A stretch of 64,000 bases of DNA, taken from NCBI GenBank assembly GCA_039602395.1, contig JBCNJP010000012.1, forward strand, positions 21,890,396-21,954,395. Reading direction: 5' to 3'. The position numbers were made by a program, and so were the translations under genes. Shown here in pieces: positions 34,506 to 47,404 of this stretch; position 1 is the first letter of the stretch; every line of letters starts with the position of its first letter. This DNA is from Deinandra increscens subsp. villosa (taxonomy: Eukaryota > Streptophyta > Magnoliopsida > Asterales > Asteraceae). Below the pieces are notes generated by a model. It did no database searches and was not told where the DNA came from. It worked only from the letters and a program-made list of their open reading frames with translations.

Positions 34506-36611
34506 TGTAACACCCTGGTTTTCAATCCAAAGATGATATATTTATATAAGTAATTTATAAAATTTTAATCACTTGGAGATGATAGAGGATTAAAAATGAA
34601 GGATGTGGGCAAAACGGGGCTCAATTCCGAGTTATAACAAAGCGGAAAATGCGAAAACAAGCTCTAAGGTTTTTTTGCCAGATGCGCAATACGGGTATTA
34701 ATGTATTATATAACTTAGATACGATTGTATTGTCAGGAATGCCACGTTTCTGGCCACGCATCGATTCTCGAAGCTAAGTGGCACAATACGACCGTATTGG
34801 CTTAAGGGAATACGGTCGTATAGTGTTCAGGATTATATAAACATGATTTTGAGCTCATTTGCTCATTTCTGCTCGAATTTCTCAAAATCACTTGTTCCGG
34901 ATCCTTTGTAGACGACTTAAGAAGGGTTCTGAGGCCTGAGATTATGCAAAGGAAGGCTTGGATGAGTTTGGTAAGAGTATTCCTTCATTGTATTCATGTT
35001 CTTGAGTAAATTATTGGATTATGATGAATTAAGGAATGTATGGCTCGAATCAGTTGTATGCAAGGAAGATTAGAGATGACTTGATGCTGTTTTGAGGGTT
35101 CTACAAGGTTAAGGTAAGCTTTATTATACATGGATGAATTCTTTCTAATTTTAGAAAGTTAGGGTTTGCATGTGATGATCAAGGGATCATTAGGCTATTT
35201 CCAGTGGTTATGGTTGAGGGTTTTATGTTTGATTGTGAAAAGAATGGTTTTGGTACCAAGATAATGGGCGATATTGCAAATTTGGGTTCTAGCTGAATGA
35301 ATACGTCCGTATGAATGGATAGGAAATACGGTCGTATTCATGTCCCATAAGAAATACGCCCGTATGTGTTTATGAGTAATACACCCGCATTCAAGTCTGG
35401 ATGAATACGCCCTTATAATTAACTCATTTGTGATACGTCCGTATTGGGTCATATGGCTGCATCAGTAAGCGTATTTGGAAGAGTTATGCATGATTTGAGA
35501 TATGTACAGAATAATTTTGAGACATGCCGCGATACGGCAGTATTAGAGAAAGTGAATATGGTTGTATGCATGTTGGACAGAATGCAAATCTTGGTTACAT
35601 TAGGAAGATTGATCCAGTGATGTCTGGTATGTTTTGCAAAACTGAGAGATTGATAAATTGGTATCTAAACTTCGCTAGGATGTCTTGATTAGGACACCGG
35701 TTAAAGCGAGGTGTGATGTAATTAAATAAATGTTAAGTTAAGAGAATTGCTGAGCTAAGCTAAGGTGAGTTCTAAGAGCCAACTTTTAAATGTTTTAATG
35801 TTTTGGGCTGGTATGCATGCTTTGAAATGTTTTATTTATTTGTTATGCAAGGTTATGTTTTGCGTAAATGTTTTACACTGTACCGGTAAGGATTATGGGT
35901 ATGGAAGGGTTATGGGAAGTTAACAGTTTACGTGTTGCCACACTATAGTGTGGAGGTAAAGAATGTTTTCAAACCGAGAAATGGTTTAATGTAGTGTTAT
36001 GAACACGATGGAGCATTCCGTTGTTTTAACTTGATAACCGAAATGTACGTTTTCAGAACAAGGTTAATAAATGTATGATGTGAATGAATGTGATGGTATA
36101 CTTCTCGGAAGAGGGGTACGTCCCTAGGTGAAATGGTTTCGTTCTGGAAGGAACGAGCTCGAGGAGGGTGGTTAATGGGCCCGGTGACGACCGGGCTGGT
36201 AGAGGGTTAGCTACCATGGTATGAACAAAATCCTAGGGGGGTGGTTAGTTTAAGGAAACATGATAATTAATGTGTGATGTATATGATGACTAAGTGTATG
36301 AATATGATTTACATGAAATGCTTCGCTGTATAAACTGTTAACTGTTTAATGTTAAAACTTAGAACTCACAACCTTTAACATGCATATTAGGTAAGAATGA
36401 AGGGCCCTCTTGTAGTAAGGGCAAGGCCAAGGAATACTGACTGACATCATTGTGAGTACCTGAAATGAAGGCTGCCATTGTAGATTATTTGTTTAGTAGC
36501 TATGTTATGTTTCCGTTGCATATGTATGAATCTTGGTTAAGTATGTAATGAAGTCTATGTTTCCGCTGCTTGCATTTTTCTTTACCTCGTGCTTTTGAGT
36601 AAATCTGACAG
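34506..36611 (+). repeat. Probable gypsy LTR (about 2.1 kb) with a palindrome array
   Basis: It starts TGTAACACCCTGG, a common gypsy LTR start, and is followed at 36612 by another LTR-like start. No pol, PBS or PPT is adjacent, so it is a solo or truncated LTR. Between 34687 and 35567 it carries eleven copies of a short near-palindrome, AATACG-NN-CGTATT. Confidence 0.55.
34687..35567. repeat. Cluster of AATACGgtCGTATT near-palindromes
   Basis: Copies at about 34687, 34784, 34809, 35300, 35324, 35352, 35378, 35404, 35433, 35532 and 35555. Best copies are AATACGACCGTATT and AATACGGTCGTATT. The two central bases vary (GT, AC, TC, CC) while the ATACG and CGTAT arms are kept. Spacing is irregular. 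It looks like a repeated binding-site or hairpin motif inside an LTR. Confidence 0.75.
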
Positions 36612-37870
36612 TGTGACGTCCCCGGGACTGCCTCCGGGATACGGGCACCACACCTTGTAATGAAAATCGGGCCTAGTCCCTCTTGTTCCTATTTGGCCTA
36701 AAATTACACGAGGCCCTAGCCATGGGCCTTGCTTAATTACTCATTAGGGGGACTTAATTTGTCATTTGTTAGAAAAAAATCAAGCAAACCTTATTCCCCC
36801 TCTCTCCCTATCCATCGCCTCCTTCTCCTCCCCTCCCCTTGGTTTCGGCCATCATCAACCACCATCCATCTCCTCTCTTTTGAACCTCTATAAAGTGGAG
36901 TAAAGATTCAAGGGCGTTCACAAGGTCAATCAAGCATTCGAAGAATCAGCACATCTATTTCATGCTCATAAGGTAAGATCATCATCTATTCAGATTTCTA
37001 TAGGATTCAATGTGATAAACATTTTATGTTCATGTCTATTTATTGCAATATGCGGATGATTGTGATTTCTTGTTAATGGATGCATTAGAATGAGTTTGTG
37101 TGCACTATGATGGTTGTAAAAATTATGTATGATGTAGTATAAGTCTATTTAAATTGTGACATGATGATTGATACTAAAACTATTGGCCAAAATCATTGTT
37201 AATCTATATTTGGTAAAAACCTGAATTCGGACAGAATCTGTCAGAAAAATTGGTCATTTTGCAAAGACCATAACTCACTCATTTTTCAACGAAACGAGAT
37301 GATTCTTTTTGCAAAATTTTATTTTTATATCTTAGATTTAAAATGGCTACTCATAGACCTTATGAAGCCATTTTTTGGTCCCCGAACATGTCGTCCCAAA
37401 ATCCGTGTGCAAGCTGTCATGTTTCTGAATTTGTTAACTTGTGTGAATGTTTTGAATATGATAAGTTGGTGTTCTTTGGTTGGACTTTGAATGAATTATG
37501 GGGATTATATGGAAGTTTACAAATGGAAATTTTGGTAATCAAAATCTAAAAGTTGGTCAATTTATTGAACAATAAAGTCAACCTACACATTTTACCCTAA
37601 CAACATCAATACAAAAATCTTGTCAACTTCTAAGTGTCATAACTTATTCAATTTTTATTGAAACTAAGTGATTCATTTTATCATTAATAAATTTAGTGTC
37701 TTAGCTTTCTTTTGGCTATAATGACACCCCCTTAGTTCCCCTTTTTGGGCACTGGTCCTGTAGGTACAAGATCAGTGTGCAAACAACAATGTTCCTGAAC
37801 TTGTTATATTGGGCTGCTGGTTTGGGCATGCTATGATGTTATTTGGAATTTGTGTTCTATATGATGTACA
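36612..37870 (+). repeat. Second LTR-like segment, diverged
   Basis: It starts TGTGACGTCCCCGGGACTGCC, a familiar gypsy LTR start. Inside, two diverged copies of a roughly 360-bp unit can be seen (from about 37268 and 37632, each with 'cataact(c/t)a...gatt(c/t)...tggct'). ORFs at 37299 and 37343 lie in this unit and are not genes. The right boundary, against the copia fragment, is not defined. Confidence 0.45.
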
Positions 37871-37873
37871 ATG

Positions 37874-38870
37874 GAAAATTAAGGCACATACGACGTAGAC
37901 ATAAGACGACACGAAAACTACACTCTGCAAGGGTTATCTCAATTCACTATGTGAAGTCAAAAGATAGTATTGCGAATCCATTTACTAAAGGCTTAAGTAG
38001 AGAGTTAGTTTTGGAGTCATCAAGAGGAATGGGACTAACCACTAGGTAAAGTTGATGTGAAGGAAAACCTATCCTATGAAATTGGAGATCCCATGCTCTA
38101 GGTTAAGAGGATAACCTAATTGTACAAACTAAGGTCACTGTGTGTGTGTGTGTAGGGGGGGGGGGGGGCTAAAATTGTTATAAGGGGGTTGTATGCTTCC
38201 TAGTCCATTTCTATCACCAAATAGTGAAAGATGTGAGGTTAAGCATAACATCGTAAATGATTTTGTGTAAATCATGTTATACCAATGTTTTTAAAGATTG
38301 TGGACATCACCTATGCGAGTGAGAGGTGTGGTCGCTTCGAATGGATTTGTGGGGGGCGCAAACCTAAAGCTCTCGTAGAACCAGGAAATTGTTCCAGGAT
38401 CATGATTGGACACGACAATGATGGCAAACTAGATTAGAGAAAGTGTTGTGCGAAGTGTAGTAACGTTTACACAAACGATCAATCGGTTCAAAGACATCGC
38501 GTCTACCAAACACCAGTAAACTAGGTATACTTCACAAAGAAGGGTTCAAAGGGGACATCTACCTATGCTCCAATACTCGACTATTGAAATTCCTTAAATA
38601 CTTCAATGTATAGATCAATACCCATTCACGTGGGGGATTGTTAGAATTTTAGGAATAAAATTAGTAAAAATGGTTTTTTTTCACTATGTGTGAAAATGAG
38701 TTTTTCACCAACTTTGGACAGAAATAAACCGTACATAATAGAGTAGTACGTTGTGAGGGCTTTCCAATGCATCAAACCACATCCAAAACAGAGCTCGTAT
38801 GAATTTGAGGTTTCAAAGTTGTGAAAAGCTGCGAAAATTAAGAGAAAATGGCCAAGTATAAAGTGGAACT
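37874..38870 (+). pseudogene. Copia 3' remnant: RNase H end, untranslated tail and partial LTR
   Basis: The frame 37876-38049 reads HIRRRHKTTRKL, ISIHYVKSKDSIANPFTKGL and SSRGMGL, the extreme C-terminus of copia RNase H. A long tail follows, with a GT run and about 14 G at 38154-38168. A purine tract 'cacgtgggggat' precedes an LTR start TGTTAGAATTTT at 38639. That LTR is cut at 38870 by the minus-strand copia LTR. Everything upstream of the RNase H end is missing. Confidence 0.75.
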
Positions 38871-40053
38871 TGTTGGGTTACGACAGTGGTATACGGGTGC
38901 CTGGTGACGACAAAATCAAACTTTTCATTTTAATTAATCATTACCGACCGAGCTTTAGCAAATTGGAGTTTGAACAGATTAATCAAGTAATCCGTTACAC
39001 AGCGGAATTAAACGATTTAAACTAATTAAACGCGTAAACCTTAAAACGTCGTGAACGTATCAACAAGATCACGATCACCAGATCACACAAACACCAATAG
39101 TGCGTTAAAACGGAACGCGGTAATAATTACAATAACGTAATCCAAATCAAATGACTAATATAAAAGCGAGTTTTAGATATACCTGAGCGGTGGTCTAACA
39201 AATTTTTGAGACACCGAGGGGCAACGAGATGTCACTAAGGTTTCACGGAAAATTTGATCCGACCGTTTGGATCTAATCTTTGCGTATCGCGAATCTCCGT
39301 CGATCGGCTCATCACGTATGGCAAAGACTCGAACAGTGGCGGTGACTAGCTCGCGCCAATAGGAGATGATGGCGGCGTCGGCAGTGGCTTGCGATAGAAA
39401 CGCCGCTGTCACGGTGGCGGTCGACGAGTGCGACGACCAACTACGGATAAGCTGCGGCGACAGCAGGCGGCAGCGGCTGGGGTCTCGGATGATGGCGGCT
39501 TACGGCGATTTGCGAGAACCGGGTGTAGCGGCCGAGTGGTGGTGATTTTGGTATTCGTCGGATCGTGGAGATTCACAGGACAGAGAGGAGAGCGACGAGG
39601 GAGAGAGAGGCGGAAATAGGGATTAGGGTTTTCCTAATCCGTAGTCGGATATTTATACATCCAACTAATTACGTCTTAAGCCCCTCCTCAATTCTCTTAA
39701 CCAAAACGAACCACCAATGTTTACGATTAATTAATAAAACGTGTTTATTAATCTAAAAGTCGTAAACCCGAGAACCGATAAACTCAAATAACAATTTATC
39801 TGATGCATTAGATTAATCGTAAACGTTAGTCAATAAATAGTAACGTTATATTCCGCATTTTATCGCAAGGATAAATACGTATTTAAATATATATTTATTA
39901 ATCAAGAATTAAAAAAATTAATTACTGATTTCCATGATTCACCAGTTAATCAGTTAAGCGGATTTATTTTTTATTGCCCTCAGTGTAACTCTTACGGGTC
40001 ATAACCGAGTCGGGTTCTTTGTGTTGTCAGATCTGGACATACAATATCCAACA
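38871..40053 (-). repeat. 3' LTR of the minus-strand copia element
   Basis: On the minus strand it runs TGTTGGATATTG...CGTAACCCAACA (1183 bp). The middle (39173-39640) is GC-rich and includes a frame with SQATADAAIISYWREL. On the minus strand this ends at a donor-like site, CTCAG/GTATATCTAA. The LTR at 58954-60259 has the same ends and donor, so both belong to one family. Confidence 0.8.
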
Positions 40054-40571
40054 AACTCCCATTTGGGCAGAATGCGGCAACATTAGAAGAAACAGTCAGA
40101 GGTGCTCTAGCTACACGTAGCTGTCCTAACGAGTTATGACACTTCAAGTCAGTCACCAAGGTATATCTATAAACTCGCGTTATAGATTAGACTTGTGGTA
40201 ATTCAAAGTCAAAAGTTCCTTTCTGTAAAAGACATCAATTGAACAAGAGACATGGATTTAATTCATTCTCTTTAATGATCGATCATTATATTTCTCGTTC
40301 ATCAGTTCGAAGTGATCCAAGCAAACACACAGTAAGTTTGGGTAAGGCCTTACACTTAACACTTGGAACTAACAAGAGGGCCTATGACGTCTAGCTGTTA
40401 CATGATTTGTGCAAGAGTACAGAATCCCATCTTGACTAAGTACACCTCCCTAAGCTTCCCAATAATAGGCGTTATGACTGGCAGTTACGCGACAAACGTT
40501 AAGCTATAATCAAAGAACAGTCTTAGGTAAACGGGAGGTAACATATTTACATATGTATCTCAGGTTGAAGG
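40054..40571 (-). other. Internal non-coding segment of the minus-strand copia
   Basis: The 518 bp between the polypurine tract and the insertion point of the plus-strand copia. No ORF and no domain. It ends with GAAGG (40567-40571), the target duplication of the inserted element. Confidence 0.6.
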
Positions 40572-41607
40572 TGTTGGATATTAGATGTCCTGACCCGACA
40601 ATTAACGTAACCGACCCGGTTTCGACCTGAAAGAGTTACACCGGAGTCAACGAACTAATAATTAATTAATCGCTAATTAATTAAATTCAAACAGTTTATT
40701 TAAATAAATAATAGTTATTTATTAAATTAAAAGTAACGAAACAATATTTATCGTAAAATGTTTATGAGATAAGCGGCGCGACATTTTCTAGTCCTTATCG
40801 GATTAACGCACTAGTAAAACAATTGTGTTTAGAGGCTTGGATCGCGACGTGGGCTCATCACGTATGGCAAAGACTCGAACAGTGGCGGTGACTAGCTCGC
40901 GCCAATAGGAGATGATGGCGGCGTCGGCAGTGGCTTGCGATAGCAACGCCGCCGTCGGCGGCGCCGCTGCCAATCTCTTTGGCGAGGACCACCGCGAGGT
41001 GGTTCTCGCTTTACCCGCGCCACCGAGACCGTTGTTTGAACCGTCTCGTGCCTCCACCGTCGAACCGGGTGAAAACCCTAAGTGGCTGCTGCCATTGTAT
41101 GCCACCACCCTTACGCCACTCCCTACGCCGCCTCGACGCGCGATGGACGAAATCGTTTCTACAACGGTTTCGTCGTCAAGAACGGCGGAACCATTCGACT
41201 GGAATGCTATGTTGCATAGCATGGTTTCGTTACCACCACCACCGACGGTTCATGAGTTGAACGCGTCCGTGGTGCCTGAGGCCCCGTCTTCACAATCGGT
41301 TGAAGATTTGACTCGCCGGTTCGAGTTAGGCGTTACCGTTAACCCTAGCGTCAGTTCGTTGAACCTCCGTGTCTCGAACGGTTGTTTAGACTCTGCCAAG
41401 GTATATCTAACTTGCTTAGATTATAAATTAATTTATTAATTTTTAGTATTTACGCGTACACGGTGATCAGATCTTGTCTACGGTTTTACTAAAATTTTCG
41501 TTGTAAAACTTATTTTCCCCTGCGCAATTAATTTGATTAATTAACCCGTTAATTTAGTCGATAAAAATTAACACGGGCAACCTGGATAACCACTGTAAAA
41601 CCCAACA
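40572..41607 (+). repeat. 5' LTR of the full-length copia, with a foreign tract
   Basis: It begins TGTTGGATATTAG and ends CCCAACA. Positions 40852-40952 do not match the 3' LTR of the same element. They match 39306-39406 of the neighbouring minus-strand copia LTR with a single mismatch, at a constant offset of 1546 bp. The region from 40975 to 41400 matches the 3' LTR and ends with the donor-like AAG/GTATATC. Confidence 0.85.
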
Positions 41608-42279
41608 GTGGTATCAGAGCCACGATCACCACACGTAAATCTGTATCGGTCTTTTCATAACCGGTGGTTCATAGTTTCGATTCGTTTCCAATTACAAACG
41701 GAATTACTTGTTTAATTCTTTTTATTAATTGTGTGTTACGACCGACCCCTTTAATTTTAATACGTGATTGTATGTTTGGCGCGTTTTATTTTTCTCTGAT
41801 TGGCCCAATTGTATCTTTATTTGGTTTTGGTGGACCCATTGTTTTTAGGTTTCAAAATTGTAATAGAGCTAGGTTTACTAAGTTATTAGTAAATTTCTAA
41901 TTTTGTAGAAACCAAGATCGAAGATCGGACACTCGCCAAAAGGAGTCTGAAGGCTAGTGGGAGCTGAACCGGATCCACGAACGCACAAAGTTGCCTTCAT
42001 TGTGGTTGTTCACTTTTAATTGTCATTTCCCAATGGTCTTGCTAAATGGCTCTAGCAAGACCATGCCATTATGCCGTTAACACACAATTGAACATTTCCG
42101 ACACTTTGATATTTTAAATATGTGATTTAAAATAAAAGGTCCCGAGTGATGATAGGGTTTATCGTTTGTGTCTAACGATCACTAAATATTAAAATTGGTT
42201 TTAATATCCCTATCCGGTAAATAAAAATTGATAGTTCATGCCATCCAAAATCAAATCTAACTTGGAACGTATTGACCGG

Positions 42280-42445
42280 AGCATCAATGTTGGACTATTT
42301 CAACACCGCACTTGGTGTCGAGGGTACCTTCCAAGGTGGGGGCATTGGAGTATTTCAACACCGTGCCAACCACATTGACCATTTGGGATTACTATCACTT
42401 TCTTTATGTATGTTTGTAGTGTTGGAGTATTTCAACACCGCACTA
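42280..42445 (+). repeat. Three leader copies of GTTGGAGTATTTCAACACCG
   Basis: Copies at 42289, 42344 and 42421, each with one or no change. The core TTGGAGTATTTCAA is close to a palindrome. The same motif is repeated three times, inverted, in the minus-strand copia leader (52329, 52404, 52459). Confidence 0.75.
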
Positions 42446-42739
42446 TGAATGTATATAGACAAAGTGGGCATAGATGAGGCTAAACGTATCGCAAAATATA
42501 ATCTATTATATTATGCGGCCTCATAAAAGAGAGTCGCGACTGAGACTTCGTGATTGACAACCGTTGTCAGTTTGGTTACACGAGTTTGCTCCTGAGGCTC
42601 ATTTGGCGGTCTCAAGTAAAATCGTTTAATCGAATTCTCAATTTTCTTATTAAATAAATCTTACCAATTTATATAAGAAAATGGTTTACACCGAAAATAC
42701 TAATTTAAAATTTACTTTGCATTATTTCAGAAGGCTAAT

Positions 42740-45700
42740 GAAAACACAGTTCCACTAAGTTCAATGGTATCTCTCAACCCATTCACTGAAACGAACTTCT
42801 TCTCATGGCAGACCCTCCTAAGGAACATCTTGAGGCTTTTTTGGAAAGCTGTATGTTCTTGACCAACTCATCCCGAGCTTGCCAGCTTACTTGCTAAATG
42901 ACCGCTCGCGGATGGAAATCCAGAAGCACAGTTATGACTCTCGGGAAGTCACTGAGCTTATGTTATCTAGCATGACACCGGATTTTCGGTATAATTTTAC
43001 CGATATGGGAGCGTATGAGATCATGAGAAAACGCATAGATTTATTTGAGTTGCACAATGTAAGGCACTTCAACATTATGTTCCTCTGCCTATGATCATGT
43101 CATGATGATGAAGGGGTATCGCGACAGACTGATTAACCTCGGCTACTCCATTCCTGAGGGATGGCTTTGGATGTAGTCCTCGGATATTTACCCGAGCATT
43201 ATCGCTTACATGAGGTAAACTGCTCGGCTCAGACATTAGATAAGTTTCTGACATTATTTCCAAATGTCAAGATCAGGACCACACCGACTGTGCTCAGAGT
43301 TGCTGATACAGGTATTACCAAGACCAAAAACAAGGTAAAAGAGACCAAGGGCAAGAAACAATTGGCGCCTCCTCCTCAGGAACGCCAATGCTTTGAATGT
43401 AATCAGATGGGCCAATGGAAACGTAACTGCCCCATCTACCTTGCTAACATCAAGATGACTAGAAACTCCGGCAAGGGTTCCTAATCAGGTATGTCAATTA
43501 ATGTTATTGAACAATGTTATTGAACTTTTTACTGTTTCCTCCAATACATGGGTATTTGATACTGGATGTGGTTTCCACATCGTTAATGTTTTGCAGGAAC
43601 CTGATAAGTGGAAGAAGATTGAACAAGGCGGTATGGTATGGAGCTCATCGTTGGTGATGGCAAAAGAGTCCCGGTCTTGGCTACCGGCATATATTATCTT
43701 ACATGTCCTACCGGTCTTGTAGTTACTCTAGATAACTGTTTCTATGCTCCTGGATTGTCCAGAAACATTATTTCTATCTCTTCCCTGTTTGAACAAGGTT
43801 TTAAGTACACATTTAATGGAAATTCCATTTTTACCTACTTTAACGATATCTTTTATTTCGAGGCTAAACCTATACATGGTATATATGAGATAATTGTTCA
43901 AACGCACGATCAACTCTATCATGTTTCTAAACAAAACAAAGTTGATAACGATTCTTCGTGTATGGCATCATCGACTAGGTCACATAAGCAAGGCTCGCAT
44001 CAAGAAGCTACAAACTGCAGGGATTCTCGAATCCACTGAAACAGATACCTTTGGCGAATGCGAATCATGCTTATCTAGTAAACTGACCAAGTCACCCTTC
44101 ACACATGTTGGTGAACGAGCCGAAGGTTTGTTAGGGTTAATACACACTGATATGTGTGGACCCTTTTTCGAACTGAAACAAGAAATCACGAACGCTATTT
44201 TGTGTCTTTCATAGATGACCACAACAGATATGCTTATGTCTATCTGATGAAACACAAGCACGAAACTTTGACAAGTTCAAAGAGTTTCAAAACGAAGTAG
44301 AAAATCAACTAAATCGAACTATTAAAATACTTCGATCAGATAGAGGTGGTGAGTATCTGAGCAACGAATTCCTCGATCATCTCAAGGCTTGTGGAATTAT
44401 TTCACAACCCACTCCTCTCGGTACGCCACAGTTGAATGGTGTTATTGAAAGGAGGAATCGAACCTTGTTAAACATGGTTCGATCGATGATGTGTAGGACT
44501 ACCTTGTCCCACTCCTTTTGGGGTTATGCTCTCTTAACCGCCGCTCGCCTAATAAATCTGGCACCGACCAAGATAGTGGATAAGACCCCATATGAGATAT
44601 GACATAATTCTTCTCCTAATTGCGAAGCATATGTCACTAGCGAATCTGACAACAAGCTCGATCCTCGAGGTGAAAAGGTGATTTTCATCGGATACTATTG
44701 TAATACTAGCTATTACTTTTACCATCCTAATGGAAACCATATTTCTATCAAAAGGAAGGGTAAGTTCCTTGAGAAAGCGTTTTTCAATAGAGGAACAAAT
44801 AGTGATCCAGTGGATCTCGAAGAAATTCGAGAAACACATAACCCTGAGCGGTCACTAGGTCTGACCGAAAAATGGTTGTCGCACCATTAGACCAAAACAC
44901 AAGCGTTCGCAGGAGCGAAAGGACACACATAGAACCTGATAGATACCTCTGGAGTCTAGAAGCTTCCGATGTCCTGTTAGTAGCTGACTCAGATGACGAA
45001 CCTACTAATTACAAAGCTGCTGTATCAGACTGTGAATCTGACAAATGGCTTGAGGATATGAACGCCGAGATGCAATCCATGCATGATAATCAAGTATGGG
45101 ACTTGATTGAGCTACCCCCGGTTCTCGGGCAGTAGGGAACAAGTGGATCTTTAAAAGAAAAACTGACATGCATGGAAAGGTGCAAGCCTATAAGGCACGA
45201 CTTGTTACGAAAGGTTTCACTCAAACCCACGGGATTGACTATGAAGAAACCTTCTCGCCCGTGGCCATGATCAAATCGATCAGGATATTGCTTTCCATAG
45301 CCGCATACCATGACTATGAGATATGGCAAATGGATGTCAAAAGCGCTTTCCCGAACGGACAACTCACTGAGGAGGTCTACATGGTTCAGCCTGATGGTTT
45401 TGTCGATCCTAAATATCCAAATAGGGTTTGCAAGCTAAATAAGTCCATTTATGGGCTTAAACAAGCATCTCGAAGGTGGAATCTTCGCTTTGACCAAAAA
45501 GTCAAGGAGTTTGGCTTTGCTCAAAATGAAGATGAACCGTGTGTTTACAGAAAGGCAAGTGGGAGTGCTATATATTCCTCATATTGTATGTGGATGATAT
45601 ACTGATCATAGGAAACAACATACCCATGCTTAACGAGGTTAAGAAATGGATTTCATCTTGTTTCGCTATGAAGGATCTTGGGGTAGCCGCTTTCATTCTG

Positions 45701-46570
45701 GGAATTAAGATTCACAAAGATCGATCGAAGTGGCTTCTGGGTCTCAGTCAAAGTACATACATTGACAAGATTATAGCACAGTTCAACATGAGAAACTCTA
45801 AGAACGGAGTTGTCCCTATGACAAAGGGTGCTATCTTGAACAAATCTCAATCTCCTCAAACGGAGAAGGAGATTAACCAAATGGCTTCGATCCCATTTGC
45901 TTCTGCTATAGGCTCAATTATGTATGCCATGCTCTGCACTCAACCAGATGTCTCGTTTGAATTGAGCCTGACAAGTCGATACCAACAGAGTCCCGGTCTA
46001 ACTCACTAGACTGCTGTAAAGAACATCCTGAAATACCTGAGAAACACAAGTGAGATGTTTTTGGTATATGGAGGAACTGATGAGCTCGTTGTAAAGTGTT
46101 ACACCAACGCTAGTTTTCAGACTGACCGAGATGAGTCTCGCTCGCAGTCCGGATACGTATTCACCCTCAATGGAGGAGCTTTTTCGTGGTGTAGTTCCGA
46201 ATAGCCAGTAGTGGCTGATTCCACTACTGAATCTGAATACATAGCCGCCTCAGAAGCTGCCAAGGAAGCAGTATGGATGAAGAAGTTCATCATAGATCTC
46301 GACGTGGTTCCAAGCGTCAAGCAATCAATCGAGATGATGTGCGAGAACATAGGCGCTATTGCTGAAGCCAAAGAGCCGAGGTCTCATAAGAAGGCCAAGC
46401 ACATTTCGAGGAAATTTCACTACATAAAAGAAGTGGTTGAAAGAAATGAAATAAAGATATGCAAAGTAAACACATATCAAACTTAGCTGATCCCTTTACA
46501 AAGCCCATGACTCACGAGACTCATGATCGTCACAGAGAAGCAATAGGGTTTAAATTAGCTAAAGACATGT
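42740..46570 (+). pseudogene. Gag-pol of the full-length copia
   Basis: Gag from about 42762 (SLNPFTETNFFSWQTLLRN) through LTLFPNVK. The zinc knuckle reads CFECNQMGQWKRNC, with Gln for the His. Protease DTG at 43558-43566 (VFDTGCGFHIVN). Pre-integrase RLGHISKARIKKLQ with CESCLSSK. Integrase core HTDMCGPF, then LRSDRGGEYLS and VIERRNRTLLNMVRSMM. RT ARLVTKGFTQ, IWQMDVKSAFPNGQL, LNKSIYGLKQASRRW and YVDD (45587-45598). RNase H YTNASFQTDRDESRSQSG and ADSTTESEYIAASEA. Frameshifts occur near 42850, 43090, 44200 and 45570, and stops at 44600, 45133, 46006 and 46202. A Tnt1/Tork-type order, clearly inactive. Confidence 0.9.
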
Positions 46571-47404
46571 TTTGATTTAGTATTTGGATGTACGAACATA
46601 TAACAGTTATCTATACTATTCATATTCCATCGGTAAATGCAATATGGAATTTCATAACTGTGTTCGATGTTAATACGTTTAATCATCCCTGAACAATTTT
46701 TGACATTGTTCTAAATATCTGTAGTCGGTTAGAGACGTGGGAATGGCTCTAAATCAAGACTATTCTGATTTTGAACCTTAAAGGGGTTTAACGTTCAATG
46801 TCACAGACCTCATTAGAGAATGACGTTGGACGTAACTCGCATCACGCAATGCAATCATGGAGGCTTTGTTTTCTTGATTAATGGTATGCTCTAATGTTTC
46901 CTTAGACCTGAGATGTATACTAGAACTCTCGTTTACTGCAGACTGTTCTTTGATTGTAGTCTCTCGTTGTCGCGTAACTACCAACAATAGGGCTACTTTT
47001 GGGAATGGATCTAAAGTTCAGTGGGAGTTGTATGCCTCAAGACGGGATTTCGTACTATTGCTTCGGTAATAGATAGACATAAAGGCGCCCTCGTTGATTC
47101 CAAGTGTAAAGTGTGAGGCCTCACCCAAACTTATTGTGTGTTTGATTAGTACACTTTGGATCGGAAAACGAGACTACAATCAATGAATCTAATACATGAG
47201 AGTCCATGTCTCATTATTCATCAATGTCTAGAACGGAAAGGAACATATGAATACGAATACCGTGAGTCCTCTATCTGCTTGCTTTACAATCAGATATACT
47301 TTGGCTGTCGACTTAAAGTGTCGAAACTGGTTGGTGTAGCCATGCATAGCTAGAGTGTCTCTAACTACGACGCTAAATTGTCGTGATCAGTCCAAGTGGG
47401 AGAT
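46571..47404 (+). other. Non-coding 3' tail of the full-length copia
   Basis: Between the RNase H end and the 3' LTR, about 830 bp without a supported ORF. It ends in the polypurine tract 'aagtgggagat' (47394-47404). Confidence 0.7.

Noticed and set aside
37299..37549. Two overlapping small ORFs
   Set aside because: They lie in a diverged LTR unit repeated about 360 bp later, where the frame is not kept.
36612..37870. Paired LTRs of one element with 34506-36611
   Set aside because: The two segments start differently (TGTAACACCC versus TGTGACGTCC) and do not align with each other, so they are not the two LTRs of one insertion.
38128..38170. GT repeat followed by a G-run as a regulatory G-quadruplex
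   Set aside because: A simple homopolymer and dinucleotide run in a dead copia tail; a similar G-run disrupts another copia at 20208. Replication or sequencing slippage is enough to explain it.
40912..41439. 175-codon ORF in the 5' LTR as a separate gene
   Set aside because: It is the LTR copy of the block at 47834-48400, with a foreign tract fused at its start. It is treated as part of the LTR.
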